Source: Ulota crispa
Taxonomy: Eukaryota > Streptophyta > Bryopsida > Orthotrichales > Orthotrichaceae
Assembly (NCBI GenBank): GCA_963920765.1
Contig: OY987246.1
Coordinates: 19,030,868 to 19,094,867, forward strand
Reading direction: 5' to 3'
Length of the DNA stretch: 64,000 nt
The notes under the pieces are model-generated. The model saw nothing but the letters and a program-made list of their open reading frames with translations, was not told the DNA's origin and searched no databases. The translations under genes were made by a program, and so were the position numbers. Positions 1-11,397 of the stretch are shown piece by piece (the stretch's first letter is position 1; every line of letters starts with the position of its first letter).

Positions 1-13
1 TCCCCATGAATGC

Positions 14-568
14 AATTATGAAATTCATGATAAGGAGCTATTAGAGGTTGTTCGATGTTTGCAAAAATGGAATGCAGAGCTACGCTCGGTGGAAAAGTTC
101 ACTGTTATTTCCGACCATAAAAACCTTGAGTATTTTATTCAGCGCCAAATGCTTAACGAACAGCAATTGCAATGGTCTTTGCTTTTGGGACGTTACAACA
201 TGGAAATTGCATATCGAGCAGGAACGCAAAATGTACAAGTAGATGTTTTATTTCAACAAAAACAAGACCTCCCCAAAGGCCAAAACAATGAGCAAATACA
301 GCACCGCTATACGCAACTCTTGAAACCGGCCTTTTCAACCCAAAATGACAACAAAGATGACGATGATTTAGTGATTGTATTCTCTATGCAAATCCCCGCC
401 ATGCCTATGAGAACTCGAGCTACAGGACATCAAGAATTCAACACCAACTTTGATACTCAACATACTAGCCAGAGCCACAATACTGACCGTCATGATATTG
501 AGCTCCAATGGGCTCAGGCTGCCAAGGATGACAAAGTTTACCAACAACTGGTCAAAAGCGTGAGATGA
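14..568 (+). pseudogene. RNase H domain remnant of gypsy pol
   Basis: The frame reads NYEIHDKELLEVVRCLQKW followed by SDHKNLEYF and RYNMEI, which are hallmarks of the retrotransposon RNase H that degrades the RNA strand during reverse transcription. The frame runs open to a TGA at 566-568 through a poorly conserved tether region. The start of the domain and the whole reverse transcriptase lie left of the window. Confidence 0.85.
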
Positions 569-679
569 CGTGAAAGGCGTTTCCCTCCTGGGCTAGGTAT
601 AAAAGTCTCTATTGCTAAATGTTCATTAAAAGCAAATAGTGTGCTCTTATATTGTGACAGGAGATGGGTACCCGAAGTA

Positions 680-1390
680 GAACCTTTGCGCACCAGGATT
701 ATTCATGAGATACACAACTTTGTAGCCACGGATCACGTAGGCCGTGCAATTACTTTCAAGCTGCTCATGCAAGACTAAATTTGGCCCAATATGTCAGCAA
801 GTGTGAAGAAATATATTAGGAATTGCAACACATGCGGCAGAACAAAACCTTGGCGAGATGGCCTTCAAGGATTTTTCAAACCATTACCAATACCGGAGCG
901 AATTTGGAAGGAGATTTCAAAGGATTTTATTGACGGCCTCCCTGATAGCAATGGTAATACTATTCTCGTTGTGGTTGCTGATAGGTTTAGTAAAGATATT
1001 GCTTTTAATTCTTTGCCAAATATGAATGTTAATATTGTCACATGGGCTTTTATCAAGGAAGTTCCAGCGCATCATTGGTTACCTGATGCCATTGTCTCAA
1101 ACAATGGGACTCATTTTGTCAATTTCATGTGGACAGAGCTTTGCAAAATTTTGAAAATTAAACGCCGCCTTTCAACAGCCTTTCACCTGTAGACAGATGG
1201 TTCTTTGGAGCACATGAATAGTACTGTTGAAGCCTATCTACGGGCTTACGTAAATTGAAATCAGGATAATTGGGCACGGCTTTGCCCTATGGCCCAAATA
1301 GCCATAAAAAGACGAGATGCAACATCAATTGGCATGAGCCCATTTTTCATACAACACGGATATGATGTTGACCCAATCCAGCTCAAAGTA
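680..1390 (+). pseudogene. Integrase remnant (zinc finger plus core)
   Basis: A His-His-Cys-Cys zinc finger is visible (HEIHNF..., then CNTCGRTKPWR at about 826-855), interrupted by a TAA near 777. It is followed by the integrase core with KDFIDGLP and a motif reading SNNGTHF, where SDNGTHF or SDRGTHF is expected. The second catalytic Asp of the DDE triad is therefore Asn. Further stops occur at about 1191 and 1257 before the TDG...EHMNSTVE segment. The enzyme cannot be functional. Confidence 0.85.
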
Positions 1391-1591
1391 TAAGCAAGAT
1401 CTCTTGAACCTTTTGATCGTCACCAACAAATCAAAAGAGCAAAGGCCAAATCCATCATGAGCAAACTCCGACAAGCATTTGACTTGGCACAAGTCTCTAT
1501 GGCAAAAGCTCAACAAGAGCAGGAATGTCTTGCCAATCGCCATCGGCAACCAGCTCCTCAACTGCGTATTAGTGACAAAGTGTAGCTCTAA

Positions 1592-1969
1592 TTGGGTCGG
1601 CAATTTTCCACAGGATGTGCTAACAAAAAATTGGATTGGAAAAGTGCCAAATATACAGTGATTGAAATCATCAATATTCATACTATAAGATGGAACACTC
1701 CACCGGAACTCCATAATGTTTTTCATGTTGATTGTTTGAGGCTTGCAGATACTAATCCATTGCTAAGCCAAGCACGTGATAATGAACAACCTTTGCCAAT
1801 TCAAGTCGATGGCTACAATGAATATGTCATTGAAGAAATCATGCAAGAACTTTGTCAACGACGCAGCCGAAGACACATCTGGCTATATAAAATTAAGTGG
1901 GCTAGATATGCACGTACAACATGGAAACTACGTGACCTTGTTGAAGACACAGTTGCAAAAGACAAATAA
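1592..1969 (+). pseudogene. Integrase C-terminus with chromodomain
   Basis: The frame contains HNVFHVDCLRLAD (usual HxVFHVSxLR motif at the end of gypsy integrases), then YNEYVIEEIMQEL and IKWARYARTTWKLRDLV, which is a recognisable chromodomain with the aromatic and Trp positions in place. In chromoviruses this domain directs integration to particular chromatin. It ends at the TAA at 1967-1969. A frame change separates it from the upstream integrase. Confidence 0.8.
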
Positions 1970-2289
1970 AAAGCCTTTACTCATCCTCATCGTATAAATA
2001 GCAGGTTGCTCGCAGGTTTTCGCAGCGGTGATCTCAACGACATTCTTTAAAGAAAACAAAGGGTAATGTATGGGCTAGAAGCCCAAGGAAAAACCAGAGT
2101 TTTAGTGGGAATCTTTGGCATGCTTCTTTCACCCAAAAAACTCTTAGTAAATTCAACTTTACTTATCATTTAGTTGTGTTTTTAGAACTAGTTCTCTTTT
2201 TAGAAGCATGATTAGTATATAGTTACTTAGTGAATTAAAAACCTTATCAATTGCTCTTTATTTTCTAATAGCACAATCTTCAAGGTCCG

Positions 2290-3302
2290 CTTCTCACAAT
2301 AGTTTCCATCTTTTTAGGATCCATCTTCAAGCCTTTTGTAATTGCAATGAATTTCAAAAATTCCATCTTAGTTTGGTAAAATAAACGTTTCTTTGGTTTG
2401 ACGTAAAGTCCTCGTTTGCGTAATTTTTTGAAGGACTAAACAAACGTGTTTTGCATGATCTTCTTCATTTTTGAGAAATACTAAAATGTCATCTAAATAG
2501 ATAACAACAAAATTGTCAAGATGCTCTTAAAAGATATCATTCATCATATACTGAAAGACTGCTGAATTATTTGTAAGACCAAAAGGCATGACATTATACT
2601 CAAAATGGTCATATCTTGTATAAAATGCTGTCTTCTATTTGTTTCTTTTTTTATTCTTACTATATTGTAAGCTTCGCGTAAGTCAATTTTGATAAAAATC
2701 TTTGCATTTCTAAGTTGATCTAAAAGTCCATAAATCAAAGGTAACAGATAGCGATTCTTCTTTGTCACCTTACTGAGATCTTGATACTCTATGCATATTC
2801 GTAAAGAGCTATTTTTTTTCACAAATAGAATAGGCGTTCCAACAGATGATTTGGAGTGACAAATGAACTTTTTGGCTAAATTCTCGTCAATATAATTTCG
2901 TAGTTTTGTCAACTCTGTTTGTGATAGGTTGTAAATTGGACCAAATAAAGATTGTGCTTCTTTTTTTAAGTTTATAGCATAATTATATGGTTAATGCTTT
3001 AATAGTATGTCGACATTCTTTTTCATAAAAATATTTTCAAAATCTTTATACTGCTCCAGGAGACTAACTGTTGTGATTTTTTTTTCACTAGTTGGAGCCG
3101 CATAGATAACAAATGGTGTATCTTGTTTGGTCATTTTTATAAACGTCTCTACTCTAGTGAACATGGATTTTTTTATTTGCAATTTATTATTTTGTTTACT
3201 AACAGGTTTTTCAACAGATTTTTCAACAAGTTGTATAACAGGTTTATTAACTGAATGATTTTTGGAGAAAGCCATTTTTTGTAACTTCCAATCTACTGAC
3301 AA
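2290..3302 (-). pseudogene. Reverse transcriptase remnant
   Basis: Minus-strand frames show the RT fingers and palm: GTPILFVKK, LRICIEYQDLSKVTKKNRY, FIKIDLREAYNIVRIK and, at about 2520-2480, the catalytic box VIYLDDILVF. DPKKMETI, typical of the segment after RT, is at about 2320. At the upstream end, YKDFENIFMKKNVDIL matches the linker between protease and RT. Frameshifts near 2640 and 2960 and several stops make it non-functional. Confidence 0.85.
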
Positions 3303-3720
3303 ATTGTAGTCTTTTAACCATGAAAGACCAAGAATAACAAAATTTGACAGGGTTTAGATGACATTGAAGATAATTTGGCTATTATGGTCTTGAAATGTCA
3401 CCTTTGAAGGCATTGTTATATGTGTGACACTGCCAGAAGACAAAAATCATCTATCTATCACTTCTACATTGATGAATTGGGATTTCTGAACTAAAAAAAG
3501 TTTGTGACTTTTAATAAATTCTTCATTTAAAAAACAAGCAGATACTCATGAATTAATAGAGTAGTGATTTCAAGTTTCTGAGGACCAACGGATAAAAAAA
3601 TGATTAAACAAAAGGCAGATTCAGCAGTAAGGGAGGAATCTAAATGTTATTATAAAATTGCATTATCCAGCCGTACAGTTCCTATTGTGGCTGGATATTT
3701 TTGTTTTCCTAGACGATGGC
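3300..3720 (-). pseudogene. Retroviral-type aspartic protease region, decayed
   Basis: Fragments such as FVILGLSWLKDYN and LSVDWK (about 3355-3285) match the ILGxxWLxxxxPxIDW signature at the end of the gypsy protease domain. Upstream fragments (INVEVIDR, SVTHITMPSKVTF) fit the domain body. The catalytic DTG was not found in an open frame, and stops are frequent. Confidence 0.55.
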
Positions 3721-3750
3721 AGCTCTGCTCTTAATAATACGTTGACTCGG

Positions 3751-4200
3751 CTACTTTGGGCAGTTGGAAACTCTGTGGCCATCTTCGCTACAATACAAGC
3801 ATAGTCTCTCCTCTATGCGACATTTTTTTTCTTCCGAAGTGAAATGCTTGACACGTATTGCGTTGATTTGTATGTTTGTAGTCTCTAAATACAAAATTGT
3901 ATTTTCTGTCGAAACATATGAGATAAGACAAGTCATTTTTTTTTTTGTAGAATTTGATTTTGACGACGTTAGAAAAGTCAGTTGTCTCATTTAACCGCTT
4001 GACTAATTGCCTCATTCAATGTTTGCGGATCAGAAAATGATAAAAGTAAATCTTTTATAGAATCTTTCAAACTCAATAGAATTGACTAATGAGAACTGCT
4101 TCATTCCAATTAATGTTGCACACAAGTTATCGAAAGTCTAAGGTGTAAGTTGGTGCAGAACATGTCCTTTGTCGTTGTCCTAATAGAGATCTCTCCATCA
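3751..4200 (-). pseudogene. Gag C-terminal half with CCHC zinc knuckle
   Basis: The minus strand reads CLYCSEDGHRVSNCPK, a C-x2-C-x4-H-x4-C zinc knuckle used by gag to bind genomic RNA (about 3800-3754). Upstream are NEAISQAVKRLNETTD and, near 4130, LVCNINWNEAVLISQFY, which match the late capsid region of plant gypsy gag. The segment begins abruptly at about 4200, where capsid similarity stops and resumes at about 6250. Confidence 0.75.
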
Positions 4201-4204
4201 TATA

Positions 4205-6240
4205 GATACTTGTTATTTATTTATGTTTGTGTTGATTTTAATAAATCAATAGTTGTGGCAAAAGGGGTGGTTGTGGTGAGAACCACGATTTGGTGACAGC
4301 GCAGCGGCCATAGATTCCAGTGCACTGCACTGTCTTATCACATGCATAGCTCAAAAAGGTAGGTAGCGAGTTGGCTGGGCCAATTTTTTGCTTTACCAAG
4401 CTGCCAAACTGTGGGCCGTCATCACCGCTCGACAAGTCCGATGGGATTCAAATCCAGACTGGCGGGCAGCTAAAAACGATTGCTTCTTCAACCAATCAAG
4501 TCCACGACTTAGCGATTGGAAACAAGCATTTGATACTATTATATATCCGCAAGAGCACGTGACCACTTTACGGTGGTATTTATTTTGTAATTTAATTATT
4601 TTTATATGTTTATCTAGATGTTTTAAAATGCTCATATATCTTACCTTTGTTTAAATAAAAAATACTAAGGATTTAAAAGTGAATGAAAAAAATGTGAAAA
4701 GAAAAGGGATTTGGCATTTATGGTGGGGTTATGATAGAGAGGGGCATGGGCTGATGTGCTCCACCTTCCTACTTTAGATAAGGTTGAAATTAAAGAAGAG
4801 AGATTTTTTTAGTTGTTGGAAGTTAGTGTATGAGTATTGGTGAGAAGATAAAAGAAATCCCAAAACTTTGATGTAAAAGAACTTTTTGTGTATACAAGAT
4901 TTTAAATTGAAATTTAAAAAAGTTTTTTTTGTATGATTATTTTTTCAAAATAAGTTTGCAAGTCTGATTTAAAGTTGTGATGCAAAAGTTATGAGTGTTT
5001 GAATTTTGGAGTCAAAAGCCAAACTATGAAGAAAGGCTGAAACTTCGACAAGGCATAGTTTATGATTTGTATATCATTTTGCAACAAGATTTAAAAGAAA
5101 TGTTTATTTTAGTCTTAGCTCTCTAGAAAGTCCTTAAACTTAAGATTTAAAGCTTGGAGGAGAAAGTTATGGAGGTGTAAAGGATTAGAGGTGGCTGTCT
5201 TTTTGTTATGAGAAGGCCAAAGATTTGAAGAGCTACAACTTTCAAACAATATAAAATTTTTATTTCAAAATTTTAGAAATGATAGTTTGTTGTCATAGCT
5301 TTCTAATTTGTTTTTAATCATTCCATTTGAAGTCTTTTTGAAGAAGTTATAGTGTGTAGAAGTTGGGGATTTGGATGCTCTCAAAAAAATTGTGACTCAC
5401 TTTTTGATTGACAAGAATTTACGGACAGAATTTTATTTTGAAGTGAAAATTTTATAGATTGTAGCCAATGATATCATCTTTTCATATTGATATTACGTTT
5501 CTATAAGTGGTGTGTAGAACAAAAGTTATAGAGGTTTATAAAGGCAATATTTAATTTGCAAAGAGGAAAAAGAGCCTCTACTTTGAATCCGCATAACTTT
5601 TGGACAGTAACTTAGATTGAATTGAAGTTTAAAAGGATATTAGAAGATTAGAAGAGCTTTTCAAATTGCTATTACATTTAGCATTTGGATCCTTGAAACA
5701 TCTGTGGCACTAGATAGAAGGTCGCAATTTTTCTAGAACTTGTCATTTGTGATTTTCTATATTGTTTTTATTAAAACATAAAGATTTGAAGACATGAAGA
5801 CTTAAAGATCTAAAGATATAAAGACTTCAAGAGGAATATTTTGGATTTATTTTTTATGTATGTGTAGGATGTAATTTTGTTATTCCTAGCTGGTTTTGAA
5901 GGCTCGTTTGTCAATTCATTTCTATATTGTTTTGTAAACCTTGTTGCGGATAGTTTAGGTTAAACTAAACTTAACCCCATTTATTATTGCGATAACAAGA
6001 TGGAATTGATCATCTACATGGTCAAAACTTGCTTTGTTCTCACGATCTGGAGTTTTGACCAGCAGATCATGAATTTGAATTTAGAATCCTGTCATACGGA
6101 TGGCAGCTTGTGTCTGCTGTCTCGATTTACTCGTCCCGTGTCCAGTAGACTCTTATCCCTATATTGACCCTTATACTCTTAGAACCAACCACAAAATATG
6201 CCAACAAAAGATTGAAGATTAAAGATCTGAAGAGTGAAGA
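4205..6240. mobile_element. Foreign block inserted into the gypsy gag
   Basis: This ~2-kb AT-rich block separates two halves of one gag reading direction. It has no recognisable protein domain. Its middle (about 4860-5700) is a diverged tandem structure with period near 178 bp. Its ends do not show clear matching LTRs or terminal inverted repeats by eye, so the element class is unknown; a non-autonomous LTR element without coding capacity is one possibility. No target duplication was identified. Confidence 0.45.
4860..5700. repeat. Degenerate ~178-bp tandem periodicity
   Basis: The phrase AAAGTTAT or AGAAGTTAT followed by G/A-rich sequence recurs at about 4989, 5168, 5346 and 5523, which are spacings of 179, 178 and 177 bases. 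Neighbouring phrases (TAGCTTTCTA, CTTTTTGAAG, TTTCAAAT) recur in matching order. Similarity between units is low, so this is an old array or a structured non-coding segment of a retroelement. Confidence 0.5.
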
Positions 6241-6249
6241 TCAAAACCA

Positions 6250-6840
6250 AAGATGGTTTTATTCAGCAACGCACGATCGCAGCGAGACACCCTACGTATT
6301 TCCAAAGCGCGCTTCTTTCTATCAGACATTATAAAAACCAATTTTTTGTAATTGTCCAACGAATCTTATCATATTCATCAAACGCTTCCACAAAAGCTTT
6401 AAGAAAAGTGTCAAAGTTGTTCAATATAGATGAGCGTTTTTCAAATAAAGGAGCAAATCATAATAAAATTTATTCTATAAAATAAAGTTTCAATTAATCT
6501 AACTCGTGATTTTTGTATTAGATAGCTTCTCGATTGCAAAGCAATTATCAATCAAACCCGATTGATAAACCCTCAAAACTTGGAGCGCGTACCATTGAAT
6601 TTCTCAGAAAAACTAACATAAGATTCCTTTTGTTGTAGTGGTGGTAGTAGATCTTGTCAAACCACAAGTAGAATTCATCTTTCCAAATTAACGAAAAATT
6701 GATATTGTTGAAGTCCACCAATAACTCTTTCAATTGTTGCAGTCCAATTTGACAACGTGGTGATAACATTAAAGATGGCTTCTAACTTAGAATCAACAAC
6801 TTCGGACATGACATAATCTTGAGGTTCAACCATACTAAGA
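6250..6840 (-). pseudogene. Gag N-terminal half of second gypsy element
   Basis: The minus strand reads MVEPQDYVMSEVVDSKLEAI from about 6829, then an interrupted stretch with KFNGTRSKFEGF, similar to the FxGSRSKLRGF region of gypsy gag capsids, and near 6430-6360 LFEKRSSILNNFDTFLKAF and FDEYDKIRW. Similarity then fades at about 6250 (RKKRALEIRRV). Multiple stops show decay. The order and direction continue into the piece at 4200-3751. Confidence 0.65.
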
Positions 6841-7039
6841 GACAAAAAATAACAGGATATATAAAATAAAATATTGGTTTAGAGGGGGTTATCCGCAACT
6901 TCTAAACCTTCAAACTTTCAAAGAGAGAAAATGTCCAAAACTCTTACAAGAAGAATAAGACTTAAATATTGTAATGAATGAGATATTAGATTAGAGGAGG
7001 TAAATTGCAACTTCTAACAAGAGCCCTGATACTCAAGTG

Positions 7040-7513
7040 AAATAAAACTCGACAAATTGTCACGGACATAAAAATAGAAAGATAATTGATAAAAATTAAG
7101 AATGAACTTGGATTCATATGAGGAAACAAATATCAAAGGAGGTGAGCGATGGCTCCAAGAGATATATTGTTGAGTCTGAATAACACTTCAGCCTCGACCT
7201 TTATATATACTCTAATTTAAAGTTTAAAAAAGCTAAAGTAAAAGATATTCTAAAGTCAAAAGTAAAAGAAAACAGAACGTTCTAAAGTAACTTTCCTAAT
7301 ACCAGGCCGTGGATGAAGTCCATCAACTTGAGCCATCCATCGAAGTACTTTATTGATCAATACCGTCCAATGCAGATGACGCAACGTCTGTTTAGAGGCT
7401 ATTCTCATCCGCCGTCAACGGTTTTATTAATGGACTCATTCTGACGGACGCTGAGGGTAAATCTTAACTTTTGGATGGACATACTGACGTCTGGACGTGA
7501 TGTGACGGGGACA
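7040..7513 (-). repeat. Probable 5' LTR and primer-binding region
   Basis: On the minus strand a TATA box (TATATATAAAGG at about 7208-7197) is followed by an untranslated stretch and then, at about 7035-7018, GTATCAGGGCTC. That sequence resembles the initiator-tRNA-Met primer-binding site of plant LTR elements (TGGTATCAGAGC), with differences. The gag start lies a further ~190 bases downstream, as expected. The left LTR edge is proposed at TGTCCCCG (about 7513); the second LTR is absent. Confidence 0.45.
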
Positions 7514-7524
7514 ACCCTAAATAT

Positions 7525-7845
7525 GGCATTTGCCCACAGAATATAATATTGTACCTTAAAGTTGCAAAAATTAATAGTGCATGCTGTCTAACCTGCCCTC
7601 ATAAAAATTGCAAAAAGGGCAACATGAGACTTAGAACTTGTACTTATGAATCTTCTCACAAATTGGATTTAAAAAATATATGGTGGCATTCAATGAGGCT
7701 ATTTTGGGCATTCTATAATGAAGCACATCTCTTAATCTCCATGACCACTTCTAGAAGAAAGATTAGATGAAAAAGGCTTTTCGTCATCGTGCATGATACT
7801 ATTGGGCAGTAAGGGGATGATTTTTGTCCCCTTGGTGTTTAGGGT
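7525..7845. repeat. Dispersed repeat, copy 1
   Basis: This stretch is a diverged copy of the one at about 11085-11330. Shared phrases include GTGC/TGCCCA, ATAATATTGT, AAGGGCAA and TCTTCTCACAAATT, in the same order. The right end reads TTTAGGGTTAA at 7838-7848, like the ends of the TTAA elements described elsewhere, but no convincing left partner was seen. No coding signal. Confidence 0.5.
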
Positions 7846-7849
7846 TAAA

Positions 7850-9490
7850 AGGACAAACTCCCCATGACAATGCAAATCTCAAGTATTTTCACTAAAATAA
7901 GGATTAGTGCTGCATTGACTTGTGCATTGACAAGTGACAGCAACTCCATTGCAAACGGAAAGTGACATTTCATCATTTTTGTAGCCGAAAGACTTTGTAC
8001 TGAAGGCTTCCACTGTATCGCTTTTATTCGTTTTTGCTTTATGTGGAAGGACACTATAATGTTATGTTTATGCCATTGTGCAAATCTTTTGAGATAACGC
8101 TAGAATTCATGCAATGTCCCAAATCCATTGTTGTTGTCACAAAAGGGGTGAGAGGAAGTTACATGGCCGCTACCATAAATAGGGTGAGAAGAAGGTGCAA
8201 TGCAAGTTTTTCAAAATTAGCAAAGATGCTTCTCTAAGTAACCCATAGTATGACTCTTCAAAACAAAAAAAATTGCTCTATTTAAAGTGAAAGGGGTGAA
8301 GCTGCTTTTAGTGCAAGGGTCAATTGAGGTCAATCTTTGTGGTCACTAATGCCTTAAAAGTTTGTATTCTAGATGAATGAATGATCAAAGAGGCAAAATT
8401 TCATCCAAATAACTCTTCATTCATCCAAAGTATTGCTTGGATCTTTGCAATAGGGACATCAAGACTAGAACTTACATCAGAAGATTCAGTAGTTGGTAGG
8501 CTTAAATTTTTGGATAACTCACTCCATGTTATCAATGATGTCTTTTCTTAGGTTTTTTTTTAAAAAATTGGTGGGAGGGGTTAGATTTTGGTTTGGAATT
8601 TCTTCTTGTTGAGCTCCTTCCTTTTGCCATTAAAAATTTAATTAATTTACATGTAGTTGCAATATGGGTGTCAATTTTATTTTTTCTATTTTCTCTCTAC
8701 ATGTGATACTTGCATTACTCCAAAATTTAATGTTCTCTTGCAAGTTCCAATTTCAATGTTCATAAATGTTTGGATCTTTGCAAGATTTTCAACAAACAAC
8801 ATTCTTAGCTTCTAAGAATGTTTGTAATGCAGATAAATGAATGCTTTTAAATGCTTATAGTAGAAGTTGCATGACAACACATGAGAAATACATCAAATCT
8901 TGCATCAAATTAATATGCTTTAAAAGCATTTTATTGTTTACTCATTAATTTTATGACTAGTTTGATCACTATGCAAGGCTCTAAATTAGTTCATTCATGT
9001 AGAGATTGAAGAAGAAGAGAAAATAAGAACTTTGCAAAATTGAGCATCTTATTCTTGGTACTGTTTTAGGCCATAAAACATTATACCTCAAAGCTCCACA
9101 TCTACAAGTTTCCTTCCCAAGGACTCCCATGGGATTAATCACCAGTTTAATGTAACTAATGCATGCAGTGTATTTGCACAAAGATACAAGTAAAATACTA
9201 CGTGAAGATTAACTTCAAAATCCATAATACAATATCTAAAATCGATTATCTATTAACTATAAAATCTGGTTATTAGAACATCCAATGTCCTTAGTTTAAA
9301 AATACTAAATTGTTGATGATTGATTGAAGATAACCCAAAGCGGACTAAACGACCTGTGTTCAAAGATTATGCCAACGTTTTAGATGATATCACAAAAAGC
9401 AAGAGTTCTTAAATTCACAAAAGACTTTGAAATTTTGAATGTTAATGTAAAATGAAGGCATATCATTTGTTTAAAATTTCAAATCATATG
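7850..9490. other. No gene or clear repeat recognised
   Basis: AT-rich DNA with short open frames only. I see no protein similarity, splice-bounded exon or terminal inverted repeat here. Confidence 0.5.
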
Positions 9491-9666
9491 GTGCATGACA
9501 CTTATAATTAATAAGTCCCAAATTTGAGGTGATAGTATATTGCTCACTAAAAAAGGCTATCAAAAAATTAATTCAAGATCAGCAAGATGAAGCCTAGATT
9601 TTTTCTTGCTAATGACATTTTTTTGAGCTATTGTGACCATAATTGTTAGTTATAAGTGTCATACAC
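9491..9666. mobile_element. MITE, GTGC-ended family, copy 1
   Basis: Inverted termini GTGCATGACACTTATAA (left) and TTATAAGTGTCATACAC (right) bound a 176-bp non-coding stretch. The same termini bound copies at 23377-23586, 38141-38643 and 51650-51869. Internal sequence such as AGATGAAGC is also shared. No target duplication was identified and no transposase is encoded. Confidence 0.7.
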
Positions 9667-9985
9667 TCTGCAATTTTTTTGAAACTATTCTTTATAACGG
9701 ATCATTTATAAGATATGTCTCAAGGGCTTGATGAACCAGTTTAATGCACTTCAATTAATTTTAACCAAAGACATAAGAAAGTTGCAGTTAAGGCTACGTT
9801 GATGAAACATTCTGATTTTTTGGAATTTTGGTTTCCTTTTATATTTTGTTTGTAATAGTGCAAAACCAAACAAAAATTTAGAAACATTATTTAGATGTAA
9901 TATTTTTTGTAAACAAAAACTCATAACAATCAACAAGTGATTTTATAAATCTAAGATTGGGTTTACATTTAGTTTTTATTATGAA

Positions 9986-9989
<4 letters not shown>

Positions 9990-10069
<80 letters not shown>
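9990..10069. repeat. (AT)n microsatellite
   Basis: About 79 bases of uninterrupted AT dinucleotide repeat. Confidence 0.98.
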
Positions 10070-10071
<2 letters not shown>

Positions 10072-11084
10072 TGAAAATGTAAATTTTTGAAGAAAATCTG
10101 TTCTTTTTAATTCACAATTACAAGGGCTGAGTTTTTATTTTAAGCGTTGTAAACTAAAACTTCTGTTGAATTTTGCAGGTCTGCCAGTTTGCCTGCTTAA
10201 TTCCTTTGTCTTCGTTGTCTACATTATCTTTCATATTTTTACAAAGTAATGAAAAATATAAATGTACGTTGGGTTCTTTTTTTTTAGTATGTTTTGTGGC
10301 TTTGAGTCCAATGTAGTAAAGTGCAAATGCTTTGTTTTGTAAAAAGTAACAGAGCTAGTCAAATAACTAGCTGGTTGAAATTTTTCAAGATAGTCATGTT
10401 ACCTTAGTGGCTTAGTCATTAAACTTCAAAAGAATGTCATGCACTTATTTTGAACTCACAATAAAATTTAACTAATTTTTACTTGCATTTTGTTTTCATA
10501 TAAAAGAAGTATAATAAAGAGTGCAATGTTGACATGTAGTACGTTCCAAAGACACACGTGAGAACTACTTGCAAAAAACATGACAAATCTGCCTTTACAC
10601 AAAAAATATTGTATGGCTTTTTGTAAGTTTTACACGAAATGATTATCGTAACAACGTATTTTCTAAAGTAAATCATTCAAATCCTTGAATTAATTTACTT
10701 TGTGTAAACACAAACTCTTTCTATTTTACCAAGTTTAAGGTGTCAATGCATGCCTCGTAAGGACCCTACTGCCATTTAAAATTTGTTAAATAAACACCAT
10801 ACAAGTCAAGGCCCAAAAAAAATCACAAATTGAGGTCATCATAAAAAAAGAAAAAGGTATTTTTGGTACATTTTGAAATCTCATGTATGTAAATTGATTA
10901 AACTAAATCCCAAGCATATATACATTCATATTTAATTGCATAAATGATTTCCAAAGTTTATAACAATTTCTTTTTCAAAGCAAAGTTTCAAAATGCTGGA
11001 GTCTTACACTCCACATCAAAAGTTTTACCAAAACTCTCAATAATTTAACTCTTGCAAGCCTAGTTGGTTATTGTGACTGTCCAT

Positions 11085-11330
11085 AGTGCTCTGCAATGAT
11101 GTGGCAAGTGCCCATCTACTATAATATTGTGTTTAAAAATTGTAAAAGTCAACAACACATGTTGACCTTGTGAATGTTGCAAGAAGGGCAATGTGGGGCC
11201 TAACTCTATGGTTGTGAATCTTTTCACAAATTAGGTTGTCTAAAAATGTGAGGCCATTTGATGTGGTTGTTCTTTGCCTTCCATGATGGACCATGTAGTT
11301 ATGACTTTTCAAAAAAATTCAGATAAAAAA
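11085..11330. repeat. Dispersed repeat, copy 2
   Basis: Diverged second copy of the repeat at 7525-7845, in the same orientation. It lies just left of a TTAA-flanked element at 11398. The region 10070-11085 between them shows nothing recognisable. Confidence 0.5.
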
Positions 11331-11397
11331 ATATTTTTTTCTTGTCTTAAGAAGCATTTTTTGCTAAACTAGGAACAAACATCCTTTGGAGTGTTAA

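Larger units (their letters stand above)
1..2270 (+). mobile_element. Ty3/gypsy chromovirus remnant, 3' half
   Basis: This is the 3' half of an LTR retrotransposon entering from the left window edge. In order it shows the end of reverse transcriptase/RNase H (1-568), an integrase zinc finger and core (680-1390) and a C-terminal chromodomain (1592-1969). Several in-frame stops and frame changes show it is dead. A TATA-like TATAAATA at about 1994 and AT-rich DNA to about 2270 may be the 3' LTR, but its edges were not resolved because no second LTR is in view. The RNase H-integrase-chromodomain order is that of the Ty3/gypsy chromovirus lineage. It abuts a second element on the opposite strand. 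Confidence 0.85.
2285..7513 (-). mobile_element. Second Ty3/gypsy element, interrupted
   Basis: Read on the minus strand, this shows a probable 5' LTR (7513-7040), the N-terminal part of gag (6840-6250), a foreign block (about 6240-4205), then the rest of gag with a zinc knuckle (4200-3751), a protease-like segment (about 3500-3300) and reverse transcriptase (3300-2290). RNase H and integrase are missing; the element stops where the first, oppositely oriented gypsy remnant ends. Stops and frameshifts are present throughout. The two gag pieces continue each other in family order, so I read this as one element split by an insertion rather than two elements. Confidence 0.7.

Noticed and set aside
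1-4200. A single gypsy element rearranged by simple inversion (3' half + strand, 5' half - strand)
   Set aside because: A simple inversion of one half would place the gag-RT half to the left of the integrase half; the observed order needs extra steps, so two elements are more likely.
4371-4480. tRNA-like GATTCAAATCC motif
   Set aside because: A T-loop-like string is present but no acceptor stem or anticodon arm could be folded around it.
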